Assembly (NCBI GenBank): GCA_050288165.1
Contig: JBNKDG010000016.1
Span: forward strand, 1 to 25,382
Source of the DNA: JAPHTQ01 sp050288165
Lineage (GTDB): Bacteria; Pseudomonadota; Gammaproteobacteria; Thiohalomonadales; Thiohalomonadaceae
DNA length: 25,382 nucleotides
Direction: 5' to 3'
Of the stretch, positions 1-8,095 are shown piece after piece. Position 1 is the stretch's first letter, and each line of letters begins with the position of its first letter. The translations under genes and the position numbers were made by a program. The notes under the pieces were generated by a model. It had not been told where the DNA came from and made no database searches. It worked only from the letters and a program-made list of their open reading frames with translations.

Positions 1-781
<781 letters not shown>

Positions 782-922
782 AAATGTTGCGGTTATTAGG
801 CATAACCAAACCTTTTAAACGAAGCGTAGACCCCAACCTATTAATTACAGGTCAGGTTACTTCGTCAATATACTTGCTCAAGCAAGCTACGACGGAGCAC
901 CCACACAAATTACTTAGCCAAG

Positions 923-952
923 TTGTTAAAGAGCGCGCTGGATAACTCCAGC
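923..952 (-). promoter_or_regulatory. rRNA leader antitermination signal (boxB hairpin + boxA)
   Basis: On the minus strand CGCTCTTTAACAA (923-935) matches the rrn boxA consensus TGCTCTTTAACAA at nearly every position. Directly upstream, 937-952 forms a perfect 6-bp hairpin with stem GCTGGA/TCCAGC and loop GTTA, in the place of boxB. In rRNA operons this pair loads the NusB/NusE antitermination complex. It lies about 140 nt before the mature 16S 5' end and downstream of all three predicted promoters, as expected. Confidence 0.85.
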
Positions 953-964
953 AAAGAGGCCGGT

Positions 965-992
965 ATTCTACCGGCGCCTACAGAATTGTCAA
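965..992 (-). promoter_or_regulatory. rRNA promoter P3 (16S-proximal)
   Basis: Minus strand: -35 TTGACA (987-992), 16-bp spacer, -10 TAGAAT (965-970). It is followed by a GC-containing start region (ACCGGCC). A 16-bp spacer is characteristic of growth-regulated rRNA promoters. It is the third of three tandem promoters and lies just upstream of the boxB/boxA leader. Confidence 0.75.
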
Positions 993-1051
993 CAACAATT
1001 TAGCAGGACTTTATTCAGTTCACCGTCGCTTACCCGGCGAAAGAGTCGCGT

Positions 1052-1079
1052 ATTCTACCGTCGCCCAAAGGTTTGTCAA
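1052..1079 (-). promoter_or_regulatory. rRNA promoter P2 (middle)
   Basis: Minus strand: -35 TTGACA (1074-1079), 16-bp spacer, -10 TAGAAT (1052-1057), then the GC-rich discriminator ACGCGAC. It has the same hexamers and spacing as the promoter 87 bp downstream, which suggests tandem duplication or strong common selection. Confidence 0.78.
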
Positions 1080-1198
1080 CTCGCTTTAGCTAGTCGCCTT
1101 AACCACCGAAAAACACCGGTATTTCCAGACTTCGGAGTCCACTCTGACCTCCTGAATTTCCTGGGCAACCAGACTGCGTCGCCTCAAGGAAGGTGCGC

Positions 1199-1260
1199 AT
1201 TATACGCAGCGCGATTGGGCGGTCAACAAAAAACTTCAACAAACGCTAATATTTTTTATG
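1199..1260 (-). promoter_or_regulatory. rRNA promoter P1 (distal) with UP-like A/T tract
   Basis: Minus strand: -35 TTGACC (1221-1226), 16-bp spacer, consensus -10 TATAAT (1199-1204), and discriminator GCGCACC of the kind linked to ppGpp/DksA control. An A/T-rich stretch at 1227-1260, with T6 and A6 runs, sits directly upstream where an UP element for the RNA polymerase alpha C-terminal domain would be. The tyrS stop lies only about 85 bp upstream. I see no strong terminator between them, only a weak GGGTT/AACCC stem with no U tract, so some tyrS read-through into rrn is possible. Confidence 0.8.
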
Positions 1261-1310
1261 ACCGCTTATATTTCAATGGGTTAATCCCTTATCAACCCTT
1301 TTGAGCCATC

Positions 1311-2510
1311 TCATTTCACACTGATACGGGCAAATTTCCGCTTACCAACCTGATAGACCTGCTGGCTACCTGAAGCGATCTCAAGTTTTTTGTCTTCAAC
1401 TCGTTCGCCATCGATACGCACCGCGCCCTGATCGATCATGCGCATAGCCTCTGAAGTACTGGCCACCAGGCCTGCCTCGCGCAACAGATTAATCAGAGGG
1501 ATAGCGCCTCCCGCTGCGGTGATGGTCAACTCCGGCATCTCATCCGGCATCGCCCCCTTCTGGAAACGGGCAATGAAACTCTCCTGCGCCTTTTTCGCCG
1601 CAGCAGCATCGTGGAAGCGGGTAATCAGTTCTTCCGCCAGCAGGAATTTGATATCCCGCGGGTTGGTGCCCTCCGCGATCTGTTGTTTAAAGCCTTCGAT
1701 TTCGCTCATTGGACGGAAGCTGAGCAGTTCAAAATAGCGCCACATCAATTCATCGGAGATCGACATCACCTTACCGAACATATCGTCTGGGGCGTCATTA
1801 ATACCGATGTAGTTGTTGAGAGACTTGGACATCTTCTGCACCCCGTCCAAACCCTCAAGGATCGGCATGGTGAGAATGCATTGCGGTTTCTGGCCAAAGC
1901 TCTCCTGCAACTGGCGCCCAACCAGCAGATTGAACTTCTGGTCGGTACCGCCCAATTCCACATCCGACTTCATCGCTACCGAGTCGTAACCCTGCACCAG
2001 CGGGTAGAGGAATTCGTGCACAGCGATGGACTGGCCACTTTTATAGCGCTTGTCGAAATCGTCGCGCTCGAGCATACGGGCCACGGTATGACGGGAAGCC
2101 AACTGAATCAGGTCTGCCGCCGACATCTCTCCCATCCAGGAGGAGTTGAACAATACCGTGGTCTTCTCCGGATCGAGGATCTTGAATATCTGGTGCTCGT
2201 AGGTCTTGGCGTTTTCCAGCACCTCATCACGGGTCAGTGGCGGGCGAGTAGCGCTCTTGCCGGTCGGGTCGCCGATCATCGCGGTGAAATCCCCAATGAG
2301 GAACATCACCTCATGGCCCAACTCCTGGAACTGGCGCAGTTTATTGATCAGCACGGTATGTCCCAGATGCAAATCGGGCGCAGTCGGGTCAAAACCCGCC
2401 TTAATGCGTAGCGGCCGCCCCTCTTTGAGCTTTGCCACCAACTCCTCTTCGACCAGGATTTCGTGCGCACCGCGCCTGATCAGGGCGAGCGCTTCATCCA
2501 TCGTTGCCAT
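1311..2510 (-). CDS. tyrS: Tyrosyl-tRNA synthetase
   Basis: The 399-residue product charges tRNA-Tyr with tyrosine in the cytoplasm. It is a class I synthetase: the HIGH-type motif is HLGH at residues 48-51, the tyrosine-site region GGTDQKFN lies at 187-194 and KMSKS at 226-230. A C-terminal S4 RNA-binding domain starts near residue 335. The length and motif spacing fit the TyrZ-like bacterial subgroup with HLGH. The start ATG is preceded by GGGAGA at a normal distance; a second ATG three codons in is possible. The gene runs toward the rRNA operon and is divergent from the M23 peptidase gene. This tyrS/rrn arrangement is common in gammaproteobacteria such as Pseudomonas. The internal antisense ORFs are shadows. 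Confidence 0.97.
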   Translation of the reverse strand: MATMDEALALIRRGAHEILVEEELVAKLKEGRPLRIKAGFDPTAPDLHLGHTVLINKLRQFQELGHEVMFLIGDFTAMIGDPTGKSATRPPLTRDEVLENAKTYEHQIFKILDPEKTTVLFNSSWMGEMSAADLIQLASRHTVARMLERDDFDKRYKSGQSIAVHEFLYPLVQGYDSVAMKSDVELGGTDQKFNLLVGRQLQESFGQKPQCILTMPILEGLDGVQKMSKSLNNYIGINDAPDDMFGKVMSISDELMWRYFELLSFRPMSEIEGFKQQIAEGTNPRDIKFLLAEELITRFHDAAAAKKAQESFIARFQKGAMPDEMPELTITAAGGAIPLINLLREAGLVASTSEAMRMIDQGAVRIDGERVEDKKLEIASGSQQVYQVGKRKFARISVK

Positions 2511-2585
2511 GCCTATCTCCCGAGCTGAAAAATGGCGCTAGAGTACCATAGCGCGGAAAATCGCTACAGAATGCGAACTGGATTA

Positions 2586-2614
2586 TTGACCCGCCCAGCG
2601 CTCGGGGGTATGGT
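2586..2614 (+). promoter_or_regulatory. Candidate promoter for the M23 peptidase-anmK pair
   Basis: TTGACC (2586-2591), a 17-bp spacer and TATGGT (2609-2614) form a reasonable sigma70 promoter in the tyrS/M23 intergenic space. If it is used, transcription starts near 2620. That excludes the ATG starts at 2532 and 2610 and favours GTG at 2640 as the peptidase start. Prediction by eye only. Confidence 0.4.
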
Positions 2615-2639
2615 TGGGAAAATTTTTCGAGAAAATTCC

Positions 2640-4055
2640 GTGCATTACGGCAACTACTTAAACCGTGACTATAAATCGAAAACCGCACGCAACAGCGAGC
2701 GGCTCCCTCGTGTTCAACCTAAGCATTTGCACGCACTGGCAATTTTCGCCGCGACCGTCGGACTGGTAGCGCTGTTCAGCCCCAGCCATGAAGCTGAAGC
2801 GACCCGCGAAATCAGCGCCAGTGAAGAGGTTGTTGCGCTGGAGGCTACGCCAGCCGATCAGGATGTATTGAGCCTGCCGCTGGCGCTGCCCAAGACCCTG
2901 GAAACCACCGTCTCTGCCGAAGAAAAATACGAACAGCCGGGAATGATTCCCTGGCGCACCATCACTGTACGCCCCGGCGATAACATGTCGCTGATCTTCG
3001 ACCGTCTGCACCTGAGCCCGCAACAACTGAGCGAAGTCGTCGCAGCAGACAAACCACATAAAGTTTTCTCAACCCTGCAGCCTGGGCAACAACTGCACTT
3101 CCAGATCGACGGCGATCAGCTACAGACCATCCGTCACTCACTCTCCCCTGAAAAGAACTACTACATCAAACAGACCAACGGCGGTTTCGAGAGTCTGCTG
3201 AAAGAGGCGCCGCTGGACACTCGCGTGGCCCATGCCGCAGGTCTGATCGAAACATCGCTCTATCAGAGTGGGGTTGATGCGGGTCTTTCCACTGGCACCA
3301 TTATGGAGTTGGTGAATATTTTCGGCTGGGACATCGACTTCGCCCTCGACATCCGCAAGGGCGATCACTTCTCACTGCTCTACGAGCAACAGTATCTGGA
3401 TGGCGAAAAACTACGCGACGGCCGCATCCTTGCCGCCGAGTTCACCAACCAGGGCAAAACCTATCAGGCGGTGCTGTTCACCGATCCTCAGGGTCGTGAG
3501 CTCTATTACGCCCCCGACGGCAGTAGTATGCGCAAGGCATTCCTGCGCAGCCCGGTGGACTTCCGCCGCATCTCATCGAAATTCCAGCGCGAACGCTGGC
3601 ATCCGGTACTTGGCGTAAAACGTCCCCACCAGGGCGTCGACTACGCGGCAAAGATCGGCACACCGATCAAAGCGGCGGGTGACGGCAAGGTAATCTTCCG
3701 TGGCAAGAAAGGCGGTTACGGTAACACTGTAATCCTGCAGCACGGCGGCAACATCACTACCCTTTATGCGCATATGTCGGGCTTCCGTCGCGGCGTCAGC
3801 AACGGCAGCCGCGTACGTCAGGGCCAGATCATCGGTTATGTCGGCAAGACCGGTGTCGCGACCGGCCCGCACCTGCACTATGAATTCCGGGTCAACGGTT
3901 CGCACCGCAACCCTTTGACCGTAAAACTGCCGGACGCCAAGCCGCTCGCCGCGGAATACAAAGAGGTCTTTCAGCTCCAGTCGCGGCAACTGCTGGCGCA
4001 GCTTGAAGTGTTCAACACCATTCAGGTAGCCCGGGCTACCGATTCCCAACCCTGA
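2640..4055 (+). CDS. Murein DD-endopeptidase, M23 family (MepM/NlpD-like, membrane-anchored)
   Basis: The product is a predicted peptidoglycan hydrolase that cuts stem-peptide cross-links in the periplasm. Counting from GTG 2640 (471 residues), there is a membrane anchor at about 31-47 and a LysM/OapA-like substrate-binding region at 108-164 (ITVRPGDNMS onward). A middle domain follows, then a C-terminal lysostaphin-type M23 domain with the zinc ligands HxxxD (H330, D334) and HLH (411-413). The reading frame is open back to 2532, but an ATG there would leave only 21 bp from tyrS. I therefore prefer GTG 2640, with GAG about 9 nt upstream and a promoter-like sequence before it; ATG 2610 is the alternative. 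anmK follows after 8 bp, pairing cell-wall cleavage with anhydro-muropeptide recycling. Confidence 0.88.
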   Translation: MHYGNYLNRDYKSKTARNSERLPRVQPKHLHALAIFAATVGLVALFSPSHEAEATREISASEEVVALEATPADQDVLSLPLALPKTLETTVSAEEKYEQPGMIPWRTITVRPGDNMSLIFDRLHLSPQQLSEVVAADKPHKVFSTLQPGQQLHFQIDGDQLQTIRHSLSPEKNYYIKQTNGGFESLLKEAPLDTRVAHAAGLIETSLYQSGVDAGLSTGTIMELVNIFGWDIDFALDIRKGDHFSLLYEQQYLDGEKLRDGRILAAEFTNQGKTYQAVLFTDPQGRELYYAPDGSSMRKAFLRSPVDFRRISSKFQRERWHPVLGVKRPHQGVDYAAKIGTPIKAAGDGKVIFRGKKGGYGNTVILQHGGNITTLYAHMSGFRRGVSNGSRVRQGQIIGYVGKTGVATGPHLHYEFRVNGSHRNPLTVKLPDAKPLAAEYKEVFQLQSRQLLAQLEVFNTIQVARATDSQP

Positions 4056-4063
4056 TCCTTTCC

Positions 4064-5176
4064 ATGGCTGAGTACTATGTTGGTCTGATGTCGGGCACCA
4101 GCATGGATGCCCTCGATGCGGTAGTGGTCGACTTCAGCGGCCAGCAACCCGTCCTGCTCGGCACGCTCAGCCAATCCTTTCCGGACGATCTACGCCGGCA
4201 GTTGCTGACACTGGCACAACCCGGCCCCAACGAAATCGATCGTAGCGCACGCGCCGATCGCCTGTTGGGAGAGTTCTCCGCCGAGTGCGTCAGGCAACTG
4301 CTGCAAAACAGTGGCATCGACAACAACGCCATCCGCGCCATCGGCAGTCATGGCCAGACCATTCGTCATGCACCCAATGCCAACCCACCCTACACCGTAC
4401 AGATCGGCGATCCCAATACCATCGCCCAACTGACCGGTATTACCACCGTGGCCGATTTTCGCCGCCGCGATATGGTGGTCGGCGGTCAGGCGGCACCGCT
4501 GGTGCCGGTTTTCCACAACGCGATCTATCGCGATGGCAAACATCACCGTATCGCCCTCAACCTGGGCGGCATCGCCAACATCACCATCCTGTCCGCCGAG
4601 CCATCGCAACCGGTGATCGGTTTCGACACAGGGCCTGCCAATGGCCTGATGGATGCCTGGTGCCAACACCGCGGCAAGGGTTCGTTCGATCAGGAAGGGC
4701 GCGGCGCCGCCAGCGGTACGGTCAATATGACCCTGCTGGAGGAGTTGGAGAGCGATCCCTATTTCCGTCTGCCGCCGCCAAAGAGCACCGGCAGGGAGCA
4801 TTTCAATCTGGACTGGTTCCTGCCCAACCTGCCGCCGGAAGGATTGAGTGACGAGGATGTGCTGGCGACGCTATGCGAACTGAGCGCGCGCACCGTCGCA
4901 TCGGCAATCAGGGAACATGCCCCGGCCACTGAAGAGGTGATCGTCTGCGGTGGCGGCGCTTACAACCCTCATCTGCTACAACGACTACGCGCCAACCTTT
5001 CGGGCATCACGATCGTCAGCAGCGAAACCTACGGCATCGAGCCGCGCTGGATCGAGGCAATGGCCTTCGCCTGGCTGGCACAACGTACCCTGCAACACCT
5101 GCCGGGCAATCTGCCCTCCGTTACCGGTGCCCGCGAAGAGGTGATCCTCGGCGCAATCTATCCGGGCAAACAATAA
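4064..5176 (+). CDS. anmK: Anhydro-N-acetylmuramic acid kinase
   Basis: The enzyme converts 1,6-anhydro-MurNAc, released by lytic transglycosylases, to MurNAc-6-phosphate using ATP and water. It is a cytoplasmic step of peptidoglycan recycling. The 370-residue length is the family norm. The signature MSGTSMD is at residues 9-15, SHGQT at 95-99, NLGGIAN at 166-172 and FDTGPAN at 187-193, where D188 corresponds to the E. coli catalytic Asp. It begins 8 bp after the M23 peptidase stop and has only a weak Shine-Dalgarno sequence, so translational coupling to the upstream gene is likely. A bidirectional terminator closes the operon. Confidence 0.97.
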   Translation: MAEYYVGLMSGTSMDALDAVVVDFSGQQPVLLGTLSQSFPDDLRRQLLTLAQPGPNEIDRSARADRLLGEFSAECVRQLLQNSGIDNNAIRAIGSHGQTIRHAPNANPPYTVQIGDPNTIAQLTGITTVADFRRRDMVVGGQAAPLVPVFHNAIYRDGKHHRIALNLGGIANITILSAEPSQPVIGFDTGPANGLMDAWCQHRGKGSFDQEGRGAASGTVNMTLLEELESDPYFRLPPPKSTGREHFNLDWFLPNLPPEGLSDEDVLATLCELSARTVASAIREHAPATEEVIVCGGGAYNPHLLQRLRANLSGITIVSSETYGIEPRWIEAMAFAWLAQRTLQHLPGNLPSVTGAREEVILGAIYPGKQ

Positions 5177-5203
5177 AAAAGCCGGGCAAAGCCCGGCTTT
5201 TTT
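5175..5203. terminator. Bidirectional intrinsic terminator between anmK and gltA
   Basis: A perfect 7-bp stem (GCCGGGC at 5181-5187, loop AAA, GCCCGGC at 5191-5197) is flanked by A6 on the left and T6 on the right. It can therefore end transcription of anmK (+) and of gltA (-), which converge here. Confidence 0.95.
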
Positions 5204-5219
5204 GCACTGAAGCAAACGC

Positions 5220-6377
5220 TTAACGCTTATCTATCTGCACGTAATCGCGTATCGGCAACCCGGTATAGACCTGGGTCGGACGGAAGATTCGATTGTCCGC
5301 CAACTGTTCGCGCCAGTGCGCCAACCAACCGGCCATACGTGAAATAGCGAAGATCGGTGTGTACTGGTCAACGGGAATACCCATCTCAGCGTAGAGAATG
5401 CCCGAGTAGTAATCGACGTTGGCATACACACCTTTGGCACCCAGTCGCTCCTCGGCAGCCTCTTCCAGCGCCATCGCGGTCTCAACCATCCGGCTGTGAC
5501 TACGGCCCTGCGCATTGGCCAGCTTCTCCATCAACTTCTGCAGGATAGTTGCACGCGGATCCTTGACCGAATACTCGCGATGACCGAAGCCCCATATCTT
5601 GGCTTTTTTATCCAACTGCTTTTCGAGCCAGGAGGCAGCATTCTGCGGCGAGCCGATCTCTTCCAGCATCTCCACCACCTTCTCGTTGGCACCGCCGTGC
5701 AGCGGGCCGGAAAGGGTGCCGACCGCCGCAGCGATCACTCCGTAGGGGCTGGCCAGGGTGGAACCGGCCACCAGCGCGGCGAAGGTGGAGGCGTTAATGG
5801 TGTGCTCCGCATGTAACACCAGGCTGGTGTCCATGATCTCGGCAGCGATGGGATCGGGTTCGTGCCCATGCAACATATAGAGAAAGTTTTCCGCCGTGGT
5901 CAGATCCTCTCGCGGTGCGATGGGATCGTAGCCCTTGCGAATATGCTGCCACATGGCAACGATCACCGGCACGCGCGCCAGCAGCTTAACCGTCATGCGA
6001 TGGATGTAGTTCAGGTCTTCGCACAGCTCGGAACCGGTCAGGCACTCGTTACCCGGATAGAACATCCCCAGGCTGGCGATGGCAGTCTGCAGCATCTCCA
6101 TCGGATGACCGGTGGCCGGCAGATTTTTCATGATCTCGCGGATGTTGTACTTCACCCGACGATTGCGTCGTAGCTGCTGGTCGAACTCGGCCAGCTCACT
6201 GGCCTTGGGCAGACGTCCATCAAGTAACAGTAGCGTCGTCTCTTCGAAGGTGCTGTGTTCGGCCAGTTGCTCAATCGGGTAACCACGGTAGGCAAGGATA
6301 CCCTTGTCACCGTCGATAAAAGAGATATTGGAGCGGGTGGCCGGAACCCCTTCGAGCCCGGGCAGATAATCGCTCAT
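5220..6377 (-). CDS. gltA: Citrate synthase (short, type II-like)
   Basis: The enzyme condenses oxaloacetate and acetyl-CoA to citrate, the entry step of the TCA cycle. At 385 residues it is the short form common in Gram-positives, cyanobacteria and some proteobacteria, not the roughly 427-residue hexameric E. coli type. Active-site residues are present: H192 in LHAEHT, H227 in GPLHGGAN, H266 in GFGHREY, and D322 in NVDYYSG, equivalent to E. coli H264/H305/D362 for the last three. The start ATG follows GAGG at about 8 nt. Short citrate synthases overlap in sequence with 2-methylcitrate synthase (PrpC). No prp genes are nearby, so citrate synthase is preferred. A TACAAT -10-like hexamer lies upstream (6418-6423). 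Confidence 0.9.
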   Translation of the reverse strand: MSDYLPGLEGVPATRSNISFIDGDKGILAYRGYPIEQLAEHSTFEETTLLLLDGRLPKASELAEFDQQLRRNRRVKYNIREIMKNLPATGHPMEMLQTAIASLGMFYPGNECLTGSELCEDLNYIHRMTVKLLARVPVIVAMWQHIRKGYDPIAPREDLTTAENFLYMLHGHEPDPIAAEIMDTSLVLHAEHTINASTFAALVAGSTLASPYGVIAAAVGTLSGPLHGGANEKVVEMLEEIGSPQNAASWLEKQLDKKAKIWGFGHREYSVKDPRATILQKLMEKLANAQGRSHSRMVETAMALEEAAEERLGAKGVYANVDYYSGILYAEMGIPVDQYTPIFAISRMAGWLAHWREQLADNRIFRPTQVYTGLPIRDYVQIDKR

Positions 6378-6472
6378 GGATAAACCTCGCAGGTTATGGA
6401 AGTTCGTTGGGCTAGCTATTGTAGGGATATGGGCGAAGTGACGCTACTGCAAACCTTAAGTGACAAAAGCAA

Positions 6473-6499
6473 AGGCCCCGGCGCGATGCGCCAGGGCCT
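6473..6499 (-). terminator. Intrinsic terminator of the argC-erpA cluster
   Basis: On the minus strand a stem of 11 base pairs with one C·A mismatch (6473-6484 pairing with 6488-6499, loop ATC) is followed by a U-rich run, TTTGCTTTTG. It lies 25 bp past the erpA stop and should end the leftward transcript before gltA. Confidence 0.88.
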
Positions 6500-6524
6500 C
6501 GGGATTGCTACACCCTGTCAGCGA

Positions 6525-6866
6525 TCAGGCTGAGAAGGAGGAACCGCAACCGCAGGTGGTGGTGGCGTTCGGATTGCGGATCACGAACTGTGCCCCCTGC
6601 AGGTCTTCCTTGTAGTCGATCTCTGCGCCAACCATGTACTGGAAGCTCATCGGGTCGATCAGCAGGGTCACACCGTTCTTCTCCACCGCGGTATCGCCTT
6701 CGTTAATGCTCTCGTCGAAGGTGAAGCCGTACTGGAAACCGGAACAGCCGCCGCCGGTCACGTAGACACGCAACTTCAGGTTGTCGTTACCCTCTTCGGC
6801 GATCAGCGCCTTGACCTTGTCGGCTGCGCTGTCAGTAAAGATTAACGGGCTTTCTGCATCACTCAT
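6525..6866 (-). CDS. erpA: Iron-sulfur cluster insertion protein ErpA (A-type carrier)
   Basis: This small cytoplasmic A-type carrier receives Fe-S clusters from the scaffold and inserts them into apo-proteins, including isoprenoid-synthesis IspG in E. coli. The 113-residue product has the three family cysteines: C41 in GGGCSGFQY and C105/C107 in TCGCGSS. The start ATG has GGAG at a good distance. It is the last gene of the leftward argC cluster, 63 bp after bactofilin. The gap contains a TTGACTAATTA stretch that could give erpA its own, possibly IscR-controlled, promoter. Assignment to ErpA over IscA/SufA rests on sequence feel and on location near argC and tyrS, as in pseudomonads. Confidence 0.93.
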   Translation of the reverse strand: MSDAESPLIFTDSAADKVKALIAEEGNDNLKLRVYVTGGGCSGFQYGFTFDESINEGDTAVEKNGVTLLIDPMSFQYMVGAEIDYKEDLQGAQFVIRNPNATTTCGCGSSFSA

Positions 6867-6929
6867 GGGATTTCTCCAGAATATTTGTCTCTCTATGGGG
6901 TGCTAATTAGCATATCCCCAGATAATTAG

Positions 6930-7376
6930 TCAAGAATTCGCCTCATCATCCTCGCTATCGGAGGACTTGCCGTGGTTCGGCCCGGGCAGGAAATCCTGCG
7001 CCTTGTCGCCACGATGCACCAGATTGCCGTTGACCTCGGCACCACGCATCATCTCAATCAGCTTGTAGTAGACGTTGCCGGTAACCTTGGCGTTCTCCGC
7101 CAGCTCGATATGGTCTGCCGCATGGACATCGCCGTTGACGCTGCCGTTGAGGATGATATTGGGGACGCGCACCTCGCCTTCAATGAGGCCGCGCTCACTG
7201 ACGCTGAGAATCGAGCCGCTGTCGCTCTCGGCGTAGACATTACCCTTGATCACGCCGTCAACATGCAGGCCGCCGCTGAAAATCACGTCGCCGTGAAGCT
7301 CTGAATTCTGCCCTATCAGGGTATCGATCTTGGTGCTCTTGCTCTTAGGAGCAGGCTTGTGTTTACTTCCGAACAT
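6930..7376 (-). CDS. Bactofilin (polymer-forming cytoskeletal protein)
   Basis: Bactofilins self-assemble into filaments, often at the membrane, that place cell-wall enzymes or other polar structures. The 148-residue product has a basic N-terminal tail, a bactofilin beta-helix core at about 17-122 with glycine-spaced short strands (SELHGDVIFSGGLHVDGVI and so on), and an acidic, disordered tail. The ATG is preceded by AGGAGA, which lies within the end of the upstream gene; only 2 bp separate the two. Translational coupling to the coiled-coil membrane protein is likely. The shared operon suggests that the two proteins function together, possibly in cell-wall organisation; that is inference. Confidence 0.9.
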   Translation of the reverse strand: MFGSKHKPAPKSKSTKIDTLIGQNSELHGDVIFSGGLHVDGVIKGNVYAESDSGSILSVSERGLIEGEVRVPNIILNGSVNGDVHAADHIELAENAKVTGNVYYKLIEMMRGAEVNGNLVHRGDKAQDFLPGPNHGKSSDSEDDEANS

Positions 7377-7378
7377 GG

Positions 7379-8095
7379 CTATCGGTTCTCCTGGATCATC
7401 CAGTTGATGGATTCAGTCAATTGCTTGTGTTTCTGGCTTCTCGGCTTCACCACCAGATTGACCTTACTGGGGATAAACCCGTCTGGCAAGGTGAGGTCCC
7501 CTTCAAATGACTGGAAATATTTGAAGCGGAAACGCAGCTCCTTGTCGTTACTGCTGAGCTGCGCCAGGGTGTACTCCATCGGCTGGCCTTCCTGACTTCC
7601 CTCGACCGAGAAGGAGATGTTGCCGTAGGCGACCACGCCGTTGCTCAATACCTGGGTCAACACCAGCTTGTAGTGAAACTTGCGTTCGATAAGTGTAGGA
7701 GTCAGCTCGAAGGATTGCAGATTCAGCCCTGCCTGCTGGGCATCACCCGGCGAGACGATACCGCGGTAGAAGGCCAGTTCCTCTTTCAGCTCCAGGATCT
7801 CGTCCTGCAGCCCGTTCACCGTGCCTTCCAACTGCTTGTATGCTTCCTGCTCGATCTGGCTGCTGCGCTCCAGTACCGCCATCTGCTCGCGTAACTGGGT
7901 GTTTTCCTGGTGGCTGCCATCCAGTTGCAGCTGCAGTTGCTGCTTCTGTTCGAATGCGGCAACTACATCGAAGCCACCCTCGTGCCGACCATATTCGTAC
8001 ATGCCCCAGGCGACCAGTATCACCGCCAATGCCGCACCAAACTGCATCGACAGCACCTGCCAGCGGGGCCGAGCCCTGACAACGAGGTGCGTCAT
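7379..8095 (-). CDS. Single-pass membrane protein with coiled coil (DUF6776-like)
   Basis: The 238-residue protein has a short cytoplasmic N-terminus, one transmembrane helix at about 14-34 and a predicted coiled coil at about 45-110 rich in Q/E/L heptads. A C-terminal beta-rich domain with no recognised catalytic motif follows. I recognise it as the uncharacterised family often found between argC and bactofilin in gammaproteobacteria; no biochemical function is known to me. Its ATG overlaps the argC TGA in an ATGA (8092-8095), so it is translationally coupled to argC, and it is followed after 2 bp by bactofilin. A membrane partner or anchor for bactofilin filaments is a reasonable hypothesis. 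Confidence 0.8.
   Translation of the reverse strand: MTHLVVRARPRWQVLSMQFGAALAVILVAWGMYEYGRHEGGFDVVAAFEQKQQLQLQLDGSHQENTQLREQMAVLERSSQIEQEAYKQLEGTVNGLQDEILELKEELAFYRGIVSPGDAQQAGLNLQSFELTPTLIERKFHYKLVLTQVLSNGVVAYGNISFSVEGSQEGQPMEYTLAQLSSNDKELRFRFKYFQSFEGDLTLPDGFIPSKVNLVVKPRSQKHKQLTESINWMIQENR

Noticed and set aside
1270..1300. Terminator after tyrS
   Set aside because: The GGGTT/AACCC stem is short and no U tract follows; not strong enough to call.
1611..2411. Long plus-strand ORF opposite tyrS
   Set aside because: Antisense shadow of a well-conserved tyrS; no SD and no recognisable domain.
2532..2639. N-terminal extension of the M23 peptidase to ATG 2532
   Set aside because: Only 21 bp separates it from tyrS, leaving no promoter or SD; a promoter-like sequence lies inside the extension.
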